DNA of 64,000 bases from Coraliomargarita sp965656715 (GTDB lineage Bacteria; Verrucomicrobiota; Verrucomicrobiia; Opitutales; Coraliomargaritaceae): positions 62,001 to 126,000 of the forward strand of contig CBFHLR010000001.1 in NCBI GenBank assembly GCA_965656715.1, given 5' to 3'. The translations under genes and the position numbers were made by a program. Position 1 is the stretch's first letter, and every line of letters starts with the position of its first letter. Shown piece by piece: positions 11,602 through 19,818 of the stretch. Below the pieces are notes generated by a model, which worked only from the letters and a program-made list of their open reading frames with translations, was not told the DNA's origin and did not search any database.

Positions 11602-11720
11602 GGCGACCTGCTTGCTTTGTTAAAAGACGTTTTTCGTTTGCAGGACAGTTTAACTTGGCACAGTTTAGGGAGTATCGCCTATGTTTTGGGCGTAAAACAC
11701 ACTACCAACCTGCCAATACA

Positions 11721-12110
11721 ATGTCCACGCTGCCTGACATCGATTTCGACACCAGTTTGCCGGTGATTGAACGTGAGCAGTTGGATATGCTGCTGATGGC
11801 TGATGAGGGCGAGGATGCGACCTCACTGATTCGTGAGATTTATCAAATCTTTCGTGACGAATCCGATGAGAAGCTCACGCAGCTCGATGCGATTTGTGAG
11901 GCTGGAGCGCTACAGCAGCTCCGGAACCTTGTGCACTTTATTGCAGGGAGCGCAGGTAATCTGGGGATGGCTCGTTTGAATGCGTTTCTACGTGCCATCG
12001 AGGAGGCGGTCGATAAGAAGACATTGATCCATTGTGAGTCCTTGGCGGAGTGTATCCGCCGCGAATATACGAAGGCCTGCGAGGCTTTTGAGCAGGAGTT
12101 GTTGGGCTAG
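11721..12110 (+). CDS. HPt (histidine phosphotransfer) domain protein
   Basis: This 129-residue all-helical protein carries the HPt motif HFIAGSAGNLG with the phospho-accepting His at residue 72, close to the canonical HxLKGSSxxLG. It has no other domain, so it is a stand-alone phosphotransfer protein. Its most obvious partner is the hybrid kinase encoded 1.3 kb upstream, whose receiver domain could exchange phosphate with it. The ATG at 11721 was chosen over an in-frame ATG at 11655 because the extra 22 residues look like untranslated leader. It is convergent with the small MetS-like gene, whose 3' end lies 14 bp away. Confidence 0.85.
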   Translation: MSTLPDIDFDTSLPVIEREQLDMLLMADEGEDATSLIREIYQIFRDESDEKLTQLDAICEAGALQQLRNLVHFIAGSAGNLGMARLNAFLRAIEEAVDKKTLIHCESLAECIRREYTKACEAFEQELLG

Positions 12111-12123
12111 ATTCTTCTGCGAA

Positions 12124-12273
12124 TTAGCTTTTTGCGTCCGGAGGTGTTTGCTCGAAACCGTGCACGCGCTCGGTTTCTTCAGGGGTGCGGAGCACTTTAA
12201 CAATACACCAAATGAGTAGCGCACTCACGGAGCCCACAGAGAGGGCCATAATAATCCATCCACTTAAGGTCAT
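12124..12273 (-). CDS. MetS-like small subunit of NSS-family amino-acid importer
   Basis: This 49-residue protein is too short for routine gene finding. One membrane helix (about 5-27: SGWIIMALSVGSVSALLIWC) is followed by a charged tail (RTPEETERVHGFEQ). Its ATG at 12273 overlaps the TGA of the upstream transporter gene (ATGA). A perfect AAGGAGG lies 7-8 nt before the ATG inside the transporter's last codons, which argues strongly for translation. Known bacterial NSS methionine/alanine importers pair a large subunit (MetP) with a one-helix small subunit (MetS) in this arrangement. Assignment rests on context, size and topology; no strict motif exists. Confidence 0.8.
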   Translation of the reverse strand: MTLSGWIIMALSVGSVSALLIWCIVKVLRTPEETERVHGFEQTPPDAKS

Positions 12274-13994
12274 TCAGAGGCCTCCTTGTCGGTTAATTTT
12301 TTATAGTCGGGGTTCAGTGATACGATAAAGACGAACAGCGCAGCGACCGTGGCGATGAGTCCTACACTCAGCCAGGCGACAGTATTGGGCTCAACAAAGA
12401 GATCGCGGATGTAGCCACTGACCTCAGCTTCGCCAGTCTGGAAATTCAGCCCGAAGATATTACTCAAGACCCACATCACGAAGATGATCAGCAGAAAGGC
12501 TGGGCAGAGGTATTTCATGACAATTTTGAAGAACCTGGGGATGCGAATAGCGGATCCCTCATGTGCCAGCTCTAAGCCTTTATCGACCCCTATAATCCAT
12601 CCGAAAATGATGATCTGAATCGTCGATAGGACGAAGATCAGGAAGGTGCCGACCCAAAAATCCATGGTGTCGAGCGCTTTGACTCCGGCACTGAAGTAAA
12701 CCACAAAGCCGCAACCGACGACCGTAATCAGGCCGAGTAGGGCGACCGATTGCTTACGGTTGATCTTTAAAGCTTCCTCTAGAAAGGCGATGCCCGGCTG
12801 CAACATCGATAGGGAACTGGTCACGGCCGCGAGGAAGAGTAGGAAGAAGAACAAAAAGCCAAACAGCCCGCCAAAGGCCATGTTGGCGAAGACCATCGGC
12901 AAGACATTAAAGCCAAGCCCGAAGGTGCCCATGCCGGCGACACCTGCGACACCTAGGAAAGTGACTGCAGCGGGCAGTGTGATGAGCCCGCCAAGCGCGA
13001 CTTCGCAGAATTCATTCGCGCTGGTAGCGGCCAGTCCACTCAGGACGACATCGTCCTTCTTCGACAGATAGCTGGAGTAGGTAATGATGACTCCAAAACC
13101 GACCGAGAGTGAGAAGAAGATTTGTCCAGCTGCTGCGAGCCAGAGGTTTGGGTTCAGTAGCTGCTGTGAAACAGTAATGGTGGTCAGGCGTGTATTCTCG
13201 TCGGTTGCGGCCTGCGCTTGAATCGATTCAATCAGGTCTAGATCCACGACTTCCTCGCCTCGCACCCAGTTGCCTTCAGCATCTTTTGTTTCGATCACCT
13301 GTTTTTGTGGGTTCCACATAAAACCGAGGCCGTTATTCACGTTGCGCTCTGGGTGAGCGGCGTCGGGAGTGCCCAGTGTGAGCACGCGGATTAAGATGAT
13401 GAAGGCGATGAGCACTAGAGTCGGCATCGCATACTTGCAAAACAGCTCGATGCCTTTGGAGAGACCGCGGTAAATCAGCACGAAGTTGAGGATAAAGACC
13501 AGAATCAGGAAGAAGCCGACCTGCTTGAGTCCGAAACCTAGGGCAGAACCGTCGTCTTCGATTCCGATGAAACTACCCCAGAATGCGCTGGCATCGGCAA
13601 CGGTCTCGAAGTTCATATTACCTGCGAGGAAATTGACCGCGTAGCCCAGGCACCACGCCTCAATATAGACGTAATACATGTAGATGATGACGGGGATCAG
13701 CACACCGATGACGCCCAGATATTTGAAGGCTGGCTTGCGGGTGATGTAGTTGTAAATACCGGGGCTGGAGTTGAATCCACCTTGACCACCGTGGCGGCCC
13801 ATGGTCCATTCCGCCCAGCAAATCGGCAAGCCGATTAATAAAAACGAGATGAAGTAGGCCAACATGAACGCTCCACCGCCGAACTCTGCGGCTTGGCCGG
13901 GGAAGCGAAGGAAGTTGCCGAGGCCGACCGCGCTACCGGCTACCGCTAAAATGACACCAACGCGAGAGTTCCAAGATTCCTTATGCTTACTCAT
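12270..13994 (-). CDS. NSS-family sodium-dependent amino-acid transporter
   Basis: This 574-residue inner-membrane protein of the neurotransmitter:sodium symporter family imports amino acids with Na+. The TM1 signature GSAVGLGNFLRFPG lies at about residues 18-31, followed by AEFGGGAF and LPICWAEW in TM2. About 12 helices follow. An extended polar loop between about residues 225 and 285 (GTPDAAHPERNVNN) includes the usual extracellular insert of this family. The ATG at 13994 was chosen over upstream in-frame starts because MSKHKESWNSRVG matches the usual N-terminus. The coupled one-helix gene at 12124-12273 suggests a MetP-type methionine/alanine importer, but substrate cannot be read from sequence. 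Confidence 0.92.
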   Translation of the reverse strand: MSKHKESWNSRVGVILAVAGSAVGLGNFLRFPGQAAEFGGGAFMLAYFISFLLIGLPICWAEWTMGRHGGQGGFNSSPGIYNYITRKPAFKYLGVIGVLIPVIIYMYYVYIEAWCLGYAVNFLAGNMNFETVADASAFWGSFIGIEDDGSALGFGLKQVGFFLILVFILNFVLIYRGLSKGIELFCKYAMPTLVLIAFIILIRVLTLGTPDAAHPERNVNNGLGFMWNPQKQVIETKDAEGNWVRGEEVVDLDLIESIQAQAATDENTRLTTITVSQQLLNPNLWLAAAGQIFFSLSVGFGVIITYSSYLSKKDDVVLSGLAATSANEFCEVALGGLITLPAAVTFLGVAGVAGMGTFGLGFNVLPMVFANMAFGGLFGFLFFFLLFLAAVTSSLSMLQPGIAFLEEALKINRKQSVALLGLITVVGCGFVVYFSAGVKALDTMDFWVGTFLIFVLSTIQIIIFGWIIGVDKGLELAHEGSAIRIPRFFKIVMKYLCPAFLLIIFVMWVLSNIFGLNFQTGEAEVSGYIRDLFVEPNTVAWLSVGLIATVAALFVFIVSLNPDYKKLTDKEASE

Positions 13995-14093
13995 GTGTTT
14001 AGCGCTATTAATTCCTGAGGTGGAATGATAAGCCAGAAAAAAATCTGCCAAACAGAGTGACTTTCGGCGCTGGGCCGTCTTAGATCTTGGCAT

Positions 14094-15206
14094 ATGTCTT
14101 TGATTGATCGCTATGTTTTGAAGGAGTGGGCTGTCGCGTTTGCGCTCACGCTGGGTGTTGTGCTCGGTATCCTGATTCTGCAGAACATGTATGACAGCCT
14201 GCCGGATCTTCTCGATGCAGGTGCTGATTTTAAGCAGATTCTGTTTTATTATGCCTTGGCCATGCCGGGCTATATGCCGACGATTCTGCCGATTACCTTT
14301 CTGGTGTCTTTGCTGTTCTCGATGGGCACGCTACATCGGAACAACGAGATCACCGCGATTCGAGCCTCCGGATGCAGTTTGTTTCGCATCAGCCGTTCGC
14401 TTTGGCTGGCCGGTTTGCTCCTTTCGTTTGCATTGTTCTATCTTACGGCTCAGGTGATTCCTCGCACAGTGGAACAAGCACGCACCTTTTTCGAGAATCT
14501 TGAGTTTGCTGCGGAGGCTGCCGATCGTGATGACAAGGAGATTGGGCTCATCTATAACCTCGGCTTTGACAATCGTAAGGACGACCGTTTGTGGTTTATG
14601 AATCGCTTTAGTGAGCAGGCTTGGCTGGCGATGGGTATTAATGTTCACACCCGCACGGAGGAGGGGATGGAAATACACCGTATCTCAGCTGAAGAGGCCT
14701 ATTTCGATGAGGTGCGCGGTTACTGGGTGTTTCAGAATGGACGCGAATTGATTATCGACCCGGAGACGGGAGACGAACTGGGCCTGTTGCCCTTCAAGGA
14801 GAAAGCGTTCGAAGAGTTTACCGAGGATCCGAGCTTAATGCTGACCTTACATAAAGATGCAGACGAGTTGTCGCTGAACGAGTTGCGACGAATTATGGAT
14901 ACGGTTCCGCCCGAAGAGAACCCCGCGGTGCATGCCTATGCGGTGCGCTATTTCCATTTGTTGGCCGCTCCATTTAGCTGTTTTGTTTTGGTGGGGATTG
15001 CGGTGCCGTTTGCGACTTCAGGGGTGCGAGCCAACCCGATGATTGGGATCTCAAAATGTCTCAGCTATTTCGTGGTATTCTTGGTTTTGGTCAGTTTCTG
15101 TTCACTGCTAGGGGAGCGTCAGGTGCTGGACACGTGGCTGGCCGCATGGCTGCCGAATATGCTGATGCTCGGGGTGGCCTTCTGGCTCTTTGCGCGGGCC
15201 CGATAA
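14094..15206 (+). CDS. LptF/LptG-family LPS export permease
   Basis: This 370-residue YjgP/YjgQ-family membrane protein is a subunit of the LptB2FG transporter. Two helices at the N-terminus (YVLKEWAVAFALTLG...), a helix pair at 60-120 with HRNNEITAIRASG, a large periplasmic beta domain (about 130-285), and the last helices (about 290-368) give the standard fold. The coupling helix NEITAIRASG is the family's best landmark and contacts LptB. Whether it is F or G cannot be decided, and the partner permease is not in this window. The start is the ATG in CATATG (14091-14096); it is divergent from the NSS transporter. Confidence 0.92.
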   Translation: MSLIDRYVLKEWAVAFALTLGVVLGILILQNMYDSLPDLLDAGADFKQILFYYALAMPGYMPTILPITFLVSLLFSMGTLHRNNEITAIRASGCSLFRISRSLWLAGLLLSFALFYLTAQVIPRTVEQARTFFENLEFAAEAADRDDKEIGLIYNLGFDNRKDDRLWFMNRFSEQAWLAMGINVHTRTEEGMEIHRISAEEAYFDEVRGYWVFQNGRELIIDPETGDELGLLPFKEKAFEEFTEDPSLMLTLHKDADELSLNELRRIMDTVPPEENPAVHAYAVRYFHLLAAPFSCFVLVGIAVPFATSGVRANPMIGISKCLSYFVVFLVLVSFCSLLGERQVLDTWLAAWLPNMLMLGVAFWLFARAR

Positions 15207-15211
15207 TTACT

Positions 15212-16324
15212 ATGGATGCTACTGCACAAACTCTCTCGCTTGCTGATCCCACGATCTGCACTTCGCACCCTTGGTTACCAAAATCGGCACTGAGTTTTCC
15301 GGATGGGGAGCCTCAGCCTGCGACTGCGGCGACCTTATTGGATGCGAATGGCCAATCGCTCGGCAGTGGACTCTATGATCCTTCCGATCCGCTGGGTGCT
15401 TGGCGCCGTTTTAGCTGGGGCGAGGAAGTTGCGTATGATGAGGCCTATATTGCGGTGACAATCCATGAAGCACTGGGGCGTCGTGGTGAGGAATCCTGCC
15501 GCCGACTGATTAGCTCGGATGCGGATTACTTGCCCGGGCTCATCGTCGAGCAGTTCGAAGATCTGCTTTTAGTTGAGTTACAAACGGCTGCAGTGGAACA
15601 ACATCAGGCGCTGGTTACAGAGATTTTGAAAGAGTGTTTCACGCCGCAGGAGATGCTTTTGATCAATCAGGCGGGAGAGCGACGAACGCTCAGTGGCAAC
15701 AACTTAAAGGGCCGCTGGATTGAAGTTGATGGATTGAGCTACCGCATTGATCCGCTCAATGCCGAGAAGCCTCGCTTGTATCTGGATCAACGTGAGCAAT
15801 ATTCGCTAGTCGGGAGTCTGTGCGAGGGGCGCCATGTGCTCGATTGTTTTGCACACAGTGGTGCGTTTGCGTTGCAGGCCATGCATTGTGGGGCTGAGAT
15901 GGCTGTCGCCGTTGACAATGACGAACTCTGCACGAAGGGCATTGGTGCCAATGCTCAGAAGAATGGTCTCGCGGTTGAGGCGATCCATGCCGAGGTCGAA
16001 GAGGTCCTAGACCGTTGCGATCCCGGAGCGTTTGATGCGATAGTCTTCGATCCGCCTGAGGAACTCTCCACGAATGCTCAGGCCTTGGAAGCCATGCATC
16101 GCAAAGCGTTGTCCATTTTGCCATCTGGAGGCGTGTTAGCTACCTATTGCCGTGGCGCTGCGCTTGAGGCGAGTGAGTTTGATCAGATTGTTTCGAATGC
16201 GGCTGCCACGAGCGGACGTGAGGGGCGTATTTTTGCACGCATCAGCCAGCCCTTCGATTTTCCGGTGCTATTGAATCTGCCGGAGAGCCGTTCCTTGAAG
16301 GGGCTTATCCTACAAGTGGAATAA
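15212..16324 (+). CDS. RlmI-like class I SAM-dependent RNA methyltransferase
   Basis: This 370-residue protein has an N-terminal PUA-like region (HPWLPKSAL, with LLDANGQSLGSGLYDP), a central EEHD-type segment with LPGLIVEQFEDLLLVELQTA, and a C-terminal Rossmann methyltransferase. Motif I is LDCFAHSGAFALQA, the acidic ribose-binding site is AVDNDE, motif IV is DAIVFDPPE and a Cys in TYCRGA stands where RlmI has its catalytic Cys. This suggests 5-methylcytosine formation in 23S rRNA, though the exact site is unknown. It begins 5 bp after the permease gene and is probably translated from the same message. Confidence 0.88.
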   Translation: MDATAQTLSLADPTICTSHPWLPKSALSFPDGEPQPATAATLLDANGQSLGSGLYDPSDPLGAWRRFSWGEEVAYDEAYIAVTIHEALGRRGEESCRRLISSDADYLPGLIVEQFEDLLLVELQTAAVEQHQALVTEILKECFTPQEMLLINQAGERRTLSGNNLKGRWIEVDGLSYRIDPLNAEKPRLYLDQREQYSLVGSLCEGRHVLDCFAHSGAFALQAMHCGAEMAVAVDNDELCTKGIGANAQKNGLAVEAIHAEVEEVLDRCDPGAFDAIVFDPPEELSTNAQALEAMHRKALSILPSGGVLATYCRGAALEASEFDQIVSNAAATSGREGRIFARISQPFDFPVLLNLPESRSLKGLILQVE

Positions 16325-16427
16325 GGTCTCTAGGGCAAGTTATCCTTAACGTGCCGTTCTCGATGATGGTGGATCTTTAAGAAGTGCGATCCCTACCAGT
16401 GCAGTGATTGATTTGGGAGCTCGAGCT

Positions 16428-17300
16428 TTAATTGATACGCTCGCCCATGGCCTGAATCAAGTCGACTAGGAAGCTGGAGTTGCCTCCAAGTGACTCACAG
16501 AGCTCGATTGCCTTTTGGGTGTGGCTGTTCGCTTGTTCGCGGGCGCCTTCAATACCGTGGAGTGCAACGTAGGTGGATTTGTCGGCTGCTGCGTCATTGC
16601 CGACGGGTTTCCCCATGGCTTCCGCGCTAGAGGTGGCGTCCAGAATGTCGTCAATAATTTGGAAAGCCATGCCGAGTTCATAGCCGATTTGACGCATTTT
16701 TCCGAGCTGCTCGTCGTCTGGCTCTCCAAAATGAAGACCCATTTTGAGCGCAGCGGTCAGGAGGGCGGCCGTTTTGTTTTCGTGAATGTAGCGCAGTGTG
16801 GCTGCATCGACGGGTTTGCCCTCGTTCGCGATGTCTTCCATCTGGCCGCCGATCAGACGTTCGCTTCCGGAGGCATCGGCGAGCTCTTGGACCAATGCCG
16901 TGGCAAGCTGAGGGCTGTCTTGATACGCTTTTGCCAGCAATTGGAAAGCGTAGGTGAGTAGAGAATCACCCGCGAGCACCGCTGTAGCTTCGTCGAACTG
17001 TGTATGGCAGGAGGGCCGCCCGCGTCGCAAGTCGCTGTCATCGATAGAGGGCAAGTCGTCGTGGATCAGCGTGTAGGTGTGCAGACACTCGATGGCAACG
17101 GCTGCTGCGATCGGGTCTGCTTGGCTTGGAAAGAGTTCACTCGCTGCAATCAATAAAACTGGGCGCAGGCGTTTTCCTCCGGCTTCCATCGAGTAGCGCA
17201 TGGCTGCGTGCAAGTTGGATGGACGGGTGTCTGCGGGGGGGAGTAGCTGGTCGATGCCGGCTTCCACACGTTTTTGGTATGCTTGTAATTTTTCTTTCAA
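16428..17300 (-). CDS. ispA: Farnesyl/geranylgeranyl diphosphate synthase
   Basis: This 290-residue all-helical polyprenyl synthase condenses isopentenyl diphosphate with allylic diphosphates. It has GGKRLRPVL for diphosphate binding, the first Asp-rich motif in HDDLPSIDDSDLRRG, KTAALLTAA, and the second Asp-rich motif FQIIDDILD. The two residues between Asp pairs in the first motif and the small residues before it fit the short-chain (C15-C20) type II bacterial group. The symbol ispA is by family; product length is not proven. It is alone on its strand, divergent from the membrane gene at 17339 with 38 bp between starts. Confidence 0.92.
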   Translation of the reverse strand: MKEKLQAYQKRVEAGIDQLLPPADTRPSNLHAAMRYSMEAGGKRLRPVLLIAASELFPSQADPIAAAVAIECLHTYTLIHDDLPSIDDSDLRRGRPSCHTQFDEATAVLAGDSLLTYAFQLLAKAYQDSPQLATALVQELADASGSERLIGGQMEDIANEGKPVDAATLRYIHENKTAALLTAALKMGLHFGEPDDEQLGKMRQIGYELGMAFQIIDDILDATSSAEAMGKPVGNDAAADKSTYVALHGIEGAREQANSHTQKAIELCESLGGNSSFLVDLIQAMGERIN

Positions 17301-17338
17301 TACGGGTTCCTCTGGGATTAGCTGTATTGAATCCAGCT

Positions 17339-17935
17339 ATGAAGGAAACCCCATTTTTTGAAGAACTGTGCCTCCGGTATAGCCGCCAGCCTCGCATGTG
17401 GCTGAAGGTGCTCGTCGGTGGGCTTCTTTCGTTCGTGCCGGTGCTGAATCTTTTAGCCTTTGGTTACCTCTACCGACTCACGCTAAAGGTGCGGAACTCC
17501 GGGCGAGTGGATTTGCCGGAATGGACGAATTGGAATCAACTTTTTCGTGATGGGTTACGCTTTGCAGTTCCTTGGCTAGCCTACTGGTTGCTTCCCGTTG
17601 CAGTGGCTACTGGCATTGCTTCCATTCTAGGCAGTGTAGGTTTAGGTGGGCTGTCCTATCTGTTATTCAGTGTAGTCTTTGTTGCGTCGCCGGTGGTGTT
17701 TGGTGCTGCCTTGTATCGGGTGCAGGCGCTTAATGATGTCAGAGCATTGTTGGATGTGGTTCTGATTTTGCGGATGAGTGCCCTACGCTGGAAGCGTATG
17801 TTGGTCCCATGTATGCTGTATGCTGGGCTGTTCTTTATTCTGGGGCCGTTGTATGGCTTCTCATTCTTTGTGGGCTTTGCGTTGATCCTGAGCTACACGA
17901 CTTTCACTTTCAGTGCGCTTGAGTCGCGCCATTAG
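17339..17935 (+). CDS. DUF4013-like multi-helix membrane protein
   Basis: This 198-residue protein has four to five hydrophobic segments (about 28-45, 75-100, 105-135, 160-190) with little else. WLKVLVGGLLSFVPVLNLLAFGYLYRL near the N-terminus resembles the glycine/proline pattern of DUF4013 membrane proteins, for which no function is established. An Arg-rich loop (VLILRMSALRWKRM) lies before the last helices. The ATG at 17339 was preferred over starts that overlap ispA antisense. Its stop is 34 bp before the next gene, so the three genes 17339-19816 probably form one operon. Confidence 0.7.
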   Translation: MKETPFFEELCLRYSRQPRMWLKVLVGGLLSFVPVLNLLAFGYLYRLTLKVRNSGRVDLPEWTNWNQLFRDGLRFAVPWLAYWLLPVAVATGIASILGSVGLGGLSYLLFSVVFVASPVVFGAALYRVQALNDVRALLDVVLILRMSALRWKRMLVPCMLYAGLFFILGPLYGFSFFVGFALILSYTTFTFSALESRH

Positions 17936-17969
17936 AAGCAGACTCGACTATTTCTTTCGATTTTTAGGT

Positions 17970-18659
17970 ATGAATAAAGTAAACGAAAAAGGGCCAAGTT
18001 TGTTTGGGATTTTGATTAGTGGCATGATGATGGCCGCTTGGGGGGCCTTTATAGGAGTGATTTTCCTGTCCGCATATCCAATTCAAGGTTTTAAAAGTCA
18101 GGAAGAGCTGGACCGATATCTCGAGGATGAGGAGTTGCCGTATCTACAGCCTGGTGAAGTCTATTACATTGAGGGCCCGGACCGCAGTGGTGTCAGTTGG
18201 CAGCAGTTGCGGAAGGACATCTTGGAAGGGCGCAATGAGGTGATTGATTTGCCTGCAGGAGCCATTAATAATTGGCTGAGCGCGAATTTTGAAATTGGCC
18301 ATCCGGGGGAGGATTCGGAGAGTGGTATCCTTGTTCTGCCGGGGATGCCGAAGTTGTCTTCGTTAAAGACGGGCGAGGTGTTTCTGAGTATGCCGATGGA
18401 ATTTAGGGTGTATGGTGTGAGTTATAACCGCACGTATGTCGCCATCGGTCATTTTGAGGGGGAGGGCAGCCCGAAATTTGTTGTAGATAAGATTCAAGTG
18501 GATTGTGCCGATATCCCTGTGCCGCTGGTTGGGGAACTACTGCACGAACGTTTGATTTCGATTTTCAGCAGAACCGATGAATTCCAACTGCTCGCCTCGG
18601 CGCTGGCTGAAGTGCGTTCAGTCGAGGTGGGTGACAATAGCTTCCGTGTGACGCTATAA
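17970..18659 (+). CDS. Membrane-anchored protein of unknown function
   Basis: I do not recognise this 229-residue protein. One N-terminal membrane helix (about 12-36, GILISGMMMAAWGAFIGVIFL) places the remainder outside the cytoplasm. That part has an acidic stretch (QEELDRYLEDEELPYL), a motif-poor beta-rich region, and a repeated theme of short Gly/Pro turns (LVLPGMPKLSS). No cysteines suggest a lipoprotein. It is followed 32 bp later by another secreted unknown and preceded by a DUF4013-like gene, so the three may form an envelope-associated unit. Confidence 0.75.
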   Translation: MNKVNEKGPSLFGILISGMMMAAWGAFIGVIFLSAYPIQGFKSQEELDRYLEDEELPYLQPGEVYYIEGPDRSGVSWQQLRKDILEGRNEVIDLPAGAINNWLSANFEIGHPGEDSESGILVLPGMPKLSSLKTGEVFLSMPMEFRVYGVSYNRTYVAIGHFEGEGSPKFVVDKIQVDCADIPVPLVGELLHERLISIFSRTDEFQLLASALAEVRSVEVGDNSFRVTL

Positions 18660-18691
18660 GTGGTGCCACAAGGAGCGAGTAAGTCCGAAGC

Positions 18692-19816
18692 ATGATCTGT
18701 TTACGTTGGTTCATTCTCAGTAGTGTCTTTCTACTTAGCCTTGTTGCGGAAGAGGAGGCACCTCGAGTTCGTTCCATTCAGGGACCCTTTTTTGATGTCG
18801 TGGGCGCCGATGCCCGATCGCTGTCTTATGTGGAAGCGTTAGCAGACACGATTACATCTGTCGGTGAGAAGTATCTGAAGGATGCGCCCTTGGACTTTCA
18901 ACCGAAGGTCTTTGTTGCGCTTAGACCAGAGACACACGTGGATTTTGAAGGGGACTATCGTCTGGTTCAGGAGGGCGCCAAGATTAATTTGGATTTCAAT
19001 TGGAGTGAACAACTCTCCTTGCAAACGGTTTGTTACGCACTGTCGGAGGCGTATTTGAGACAGTATTCGATTTTTCAATACGGCCCGTATGGCCCGGATC
19101 GCATACGTGCATGGGTGGTTTCAGCTTTTGCATGGCAGGCCTATCTTCGTCTCCGCCCGGCGAGTTACATCGCGATGGTTGAAGAGGCGCGAATCAGTAA
19201 ATTCCCTGATTGTGCGTCGTTACTTGCGACTTATCTGAAGGATGCGTCTGCAACTGAGCGTCAATCTGGTTATTGGGTGCTTCAGGTGCTTCGCTCTGCT
19301 GGTTTTAGTCGCGCGGATATCGCATACTATTGCGAGCGTGCGGTGGCGGGTGAGAATGTGTTCGGAGTCTTACAGGCAACACTGCAACCAGCGGATGCAG
19401 ATGAACTGGTGCTTGGTTTACAGGATTGGTGGAATTTTCAATATGGTGAATTGCTAGGGGCGCAGCTTGAGCGTTTTGAAACGATGGATGAGTCGCGCGA
19501 TTGGATCGGTGTGCTGGCAAACTTCGATGCATACAAAGAAGAGGGGCGTGAGTTGGAGAATTTGCGGTCACTTTGGGAGCACCGCGAAAATGAGGCACTG
19601 CGTGAAACCCTTCAGGCTCGGGTGGAGTTGATTCGCTTGCGAGTTGTCCAGGTGAATCCGGCATATTTTAACGCCGCGCGTTCGCTGGGGGCACTTTACG
19701 AAACGGTGCTGGAATCTGAAAAACAGTTCGAATTTGTCCGCGCGTTGACCTTGTATCTGAGGGACTACGAGGATACCAAGCGCCTACACACTAAGGTGCT
19801 GAAAGAGCTGGAATAG
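18692..19816 (+). CDS. Secreted protein of unknown function
   Basis: This 374-residue protein starts with a signal peptide (1-19, ending near LVAEEE). The mature part is mostly alpha-helical. Residues 30-150 loosely recall peptidase-MA-like folds (VFVALRPETHVDFEG, then a helix with SEAYLRQYSIF), but no HExxH zinc motif is present, so peptidase activity is not claimed. The C-terminal third has Arg/Glu-rich helical repeats (LQARVELIRLRV, LYETVLESEKQFEF) reminiscent of TPR-like scaffolds. Its stop lies 2 bp from the stop of the convergent antiporter gene. Function unknown. Confidence 0.75.
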   Translation: MICLRWFILSSVFLLSLVAEEEAPRVRSIQGPFFDVVGADARSLSYVEALADTITSVGEKYLKDAPLDFQPKVFVALRPETHVDFEGDYRLVQEGAKINLDFNWSEQLSLQTVCYALSEAYLRQYSIFQYGPYGPDRIRAWVVSAFAWQAYLRLRPASYIAMVEEARISKFPDCASLLATYLKDASATERQSGYWVLQVLRSAGFSRADIAYYCERAVAGENVFGVLQATLQPADADELVLGLQDWWNFQYGELLGAQLERFETMDESRDWIGVLANFDAYKEEGRELENLRSLWEHRENEALRETLQARVELIRLRVVQVNPAYFNAARSLGALYETVLESEKQFEFVRALTLYLRDYEDTKRLHTKVLKELE

Positions 19817-19818
19817 CG

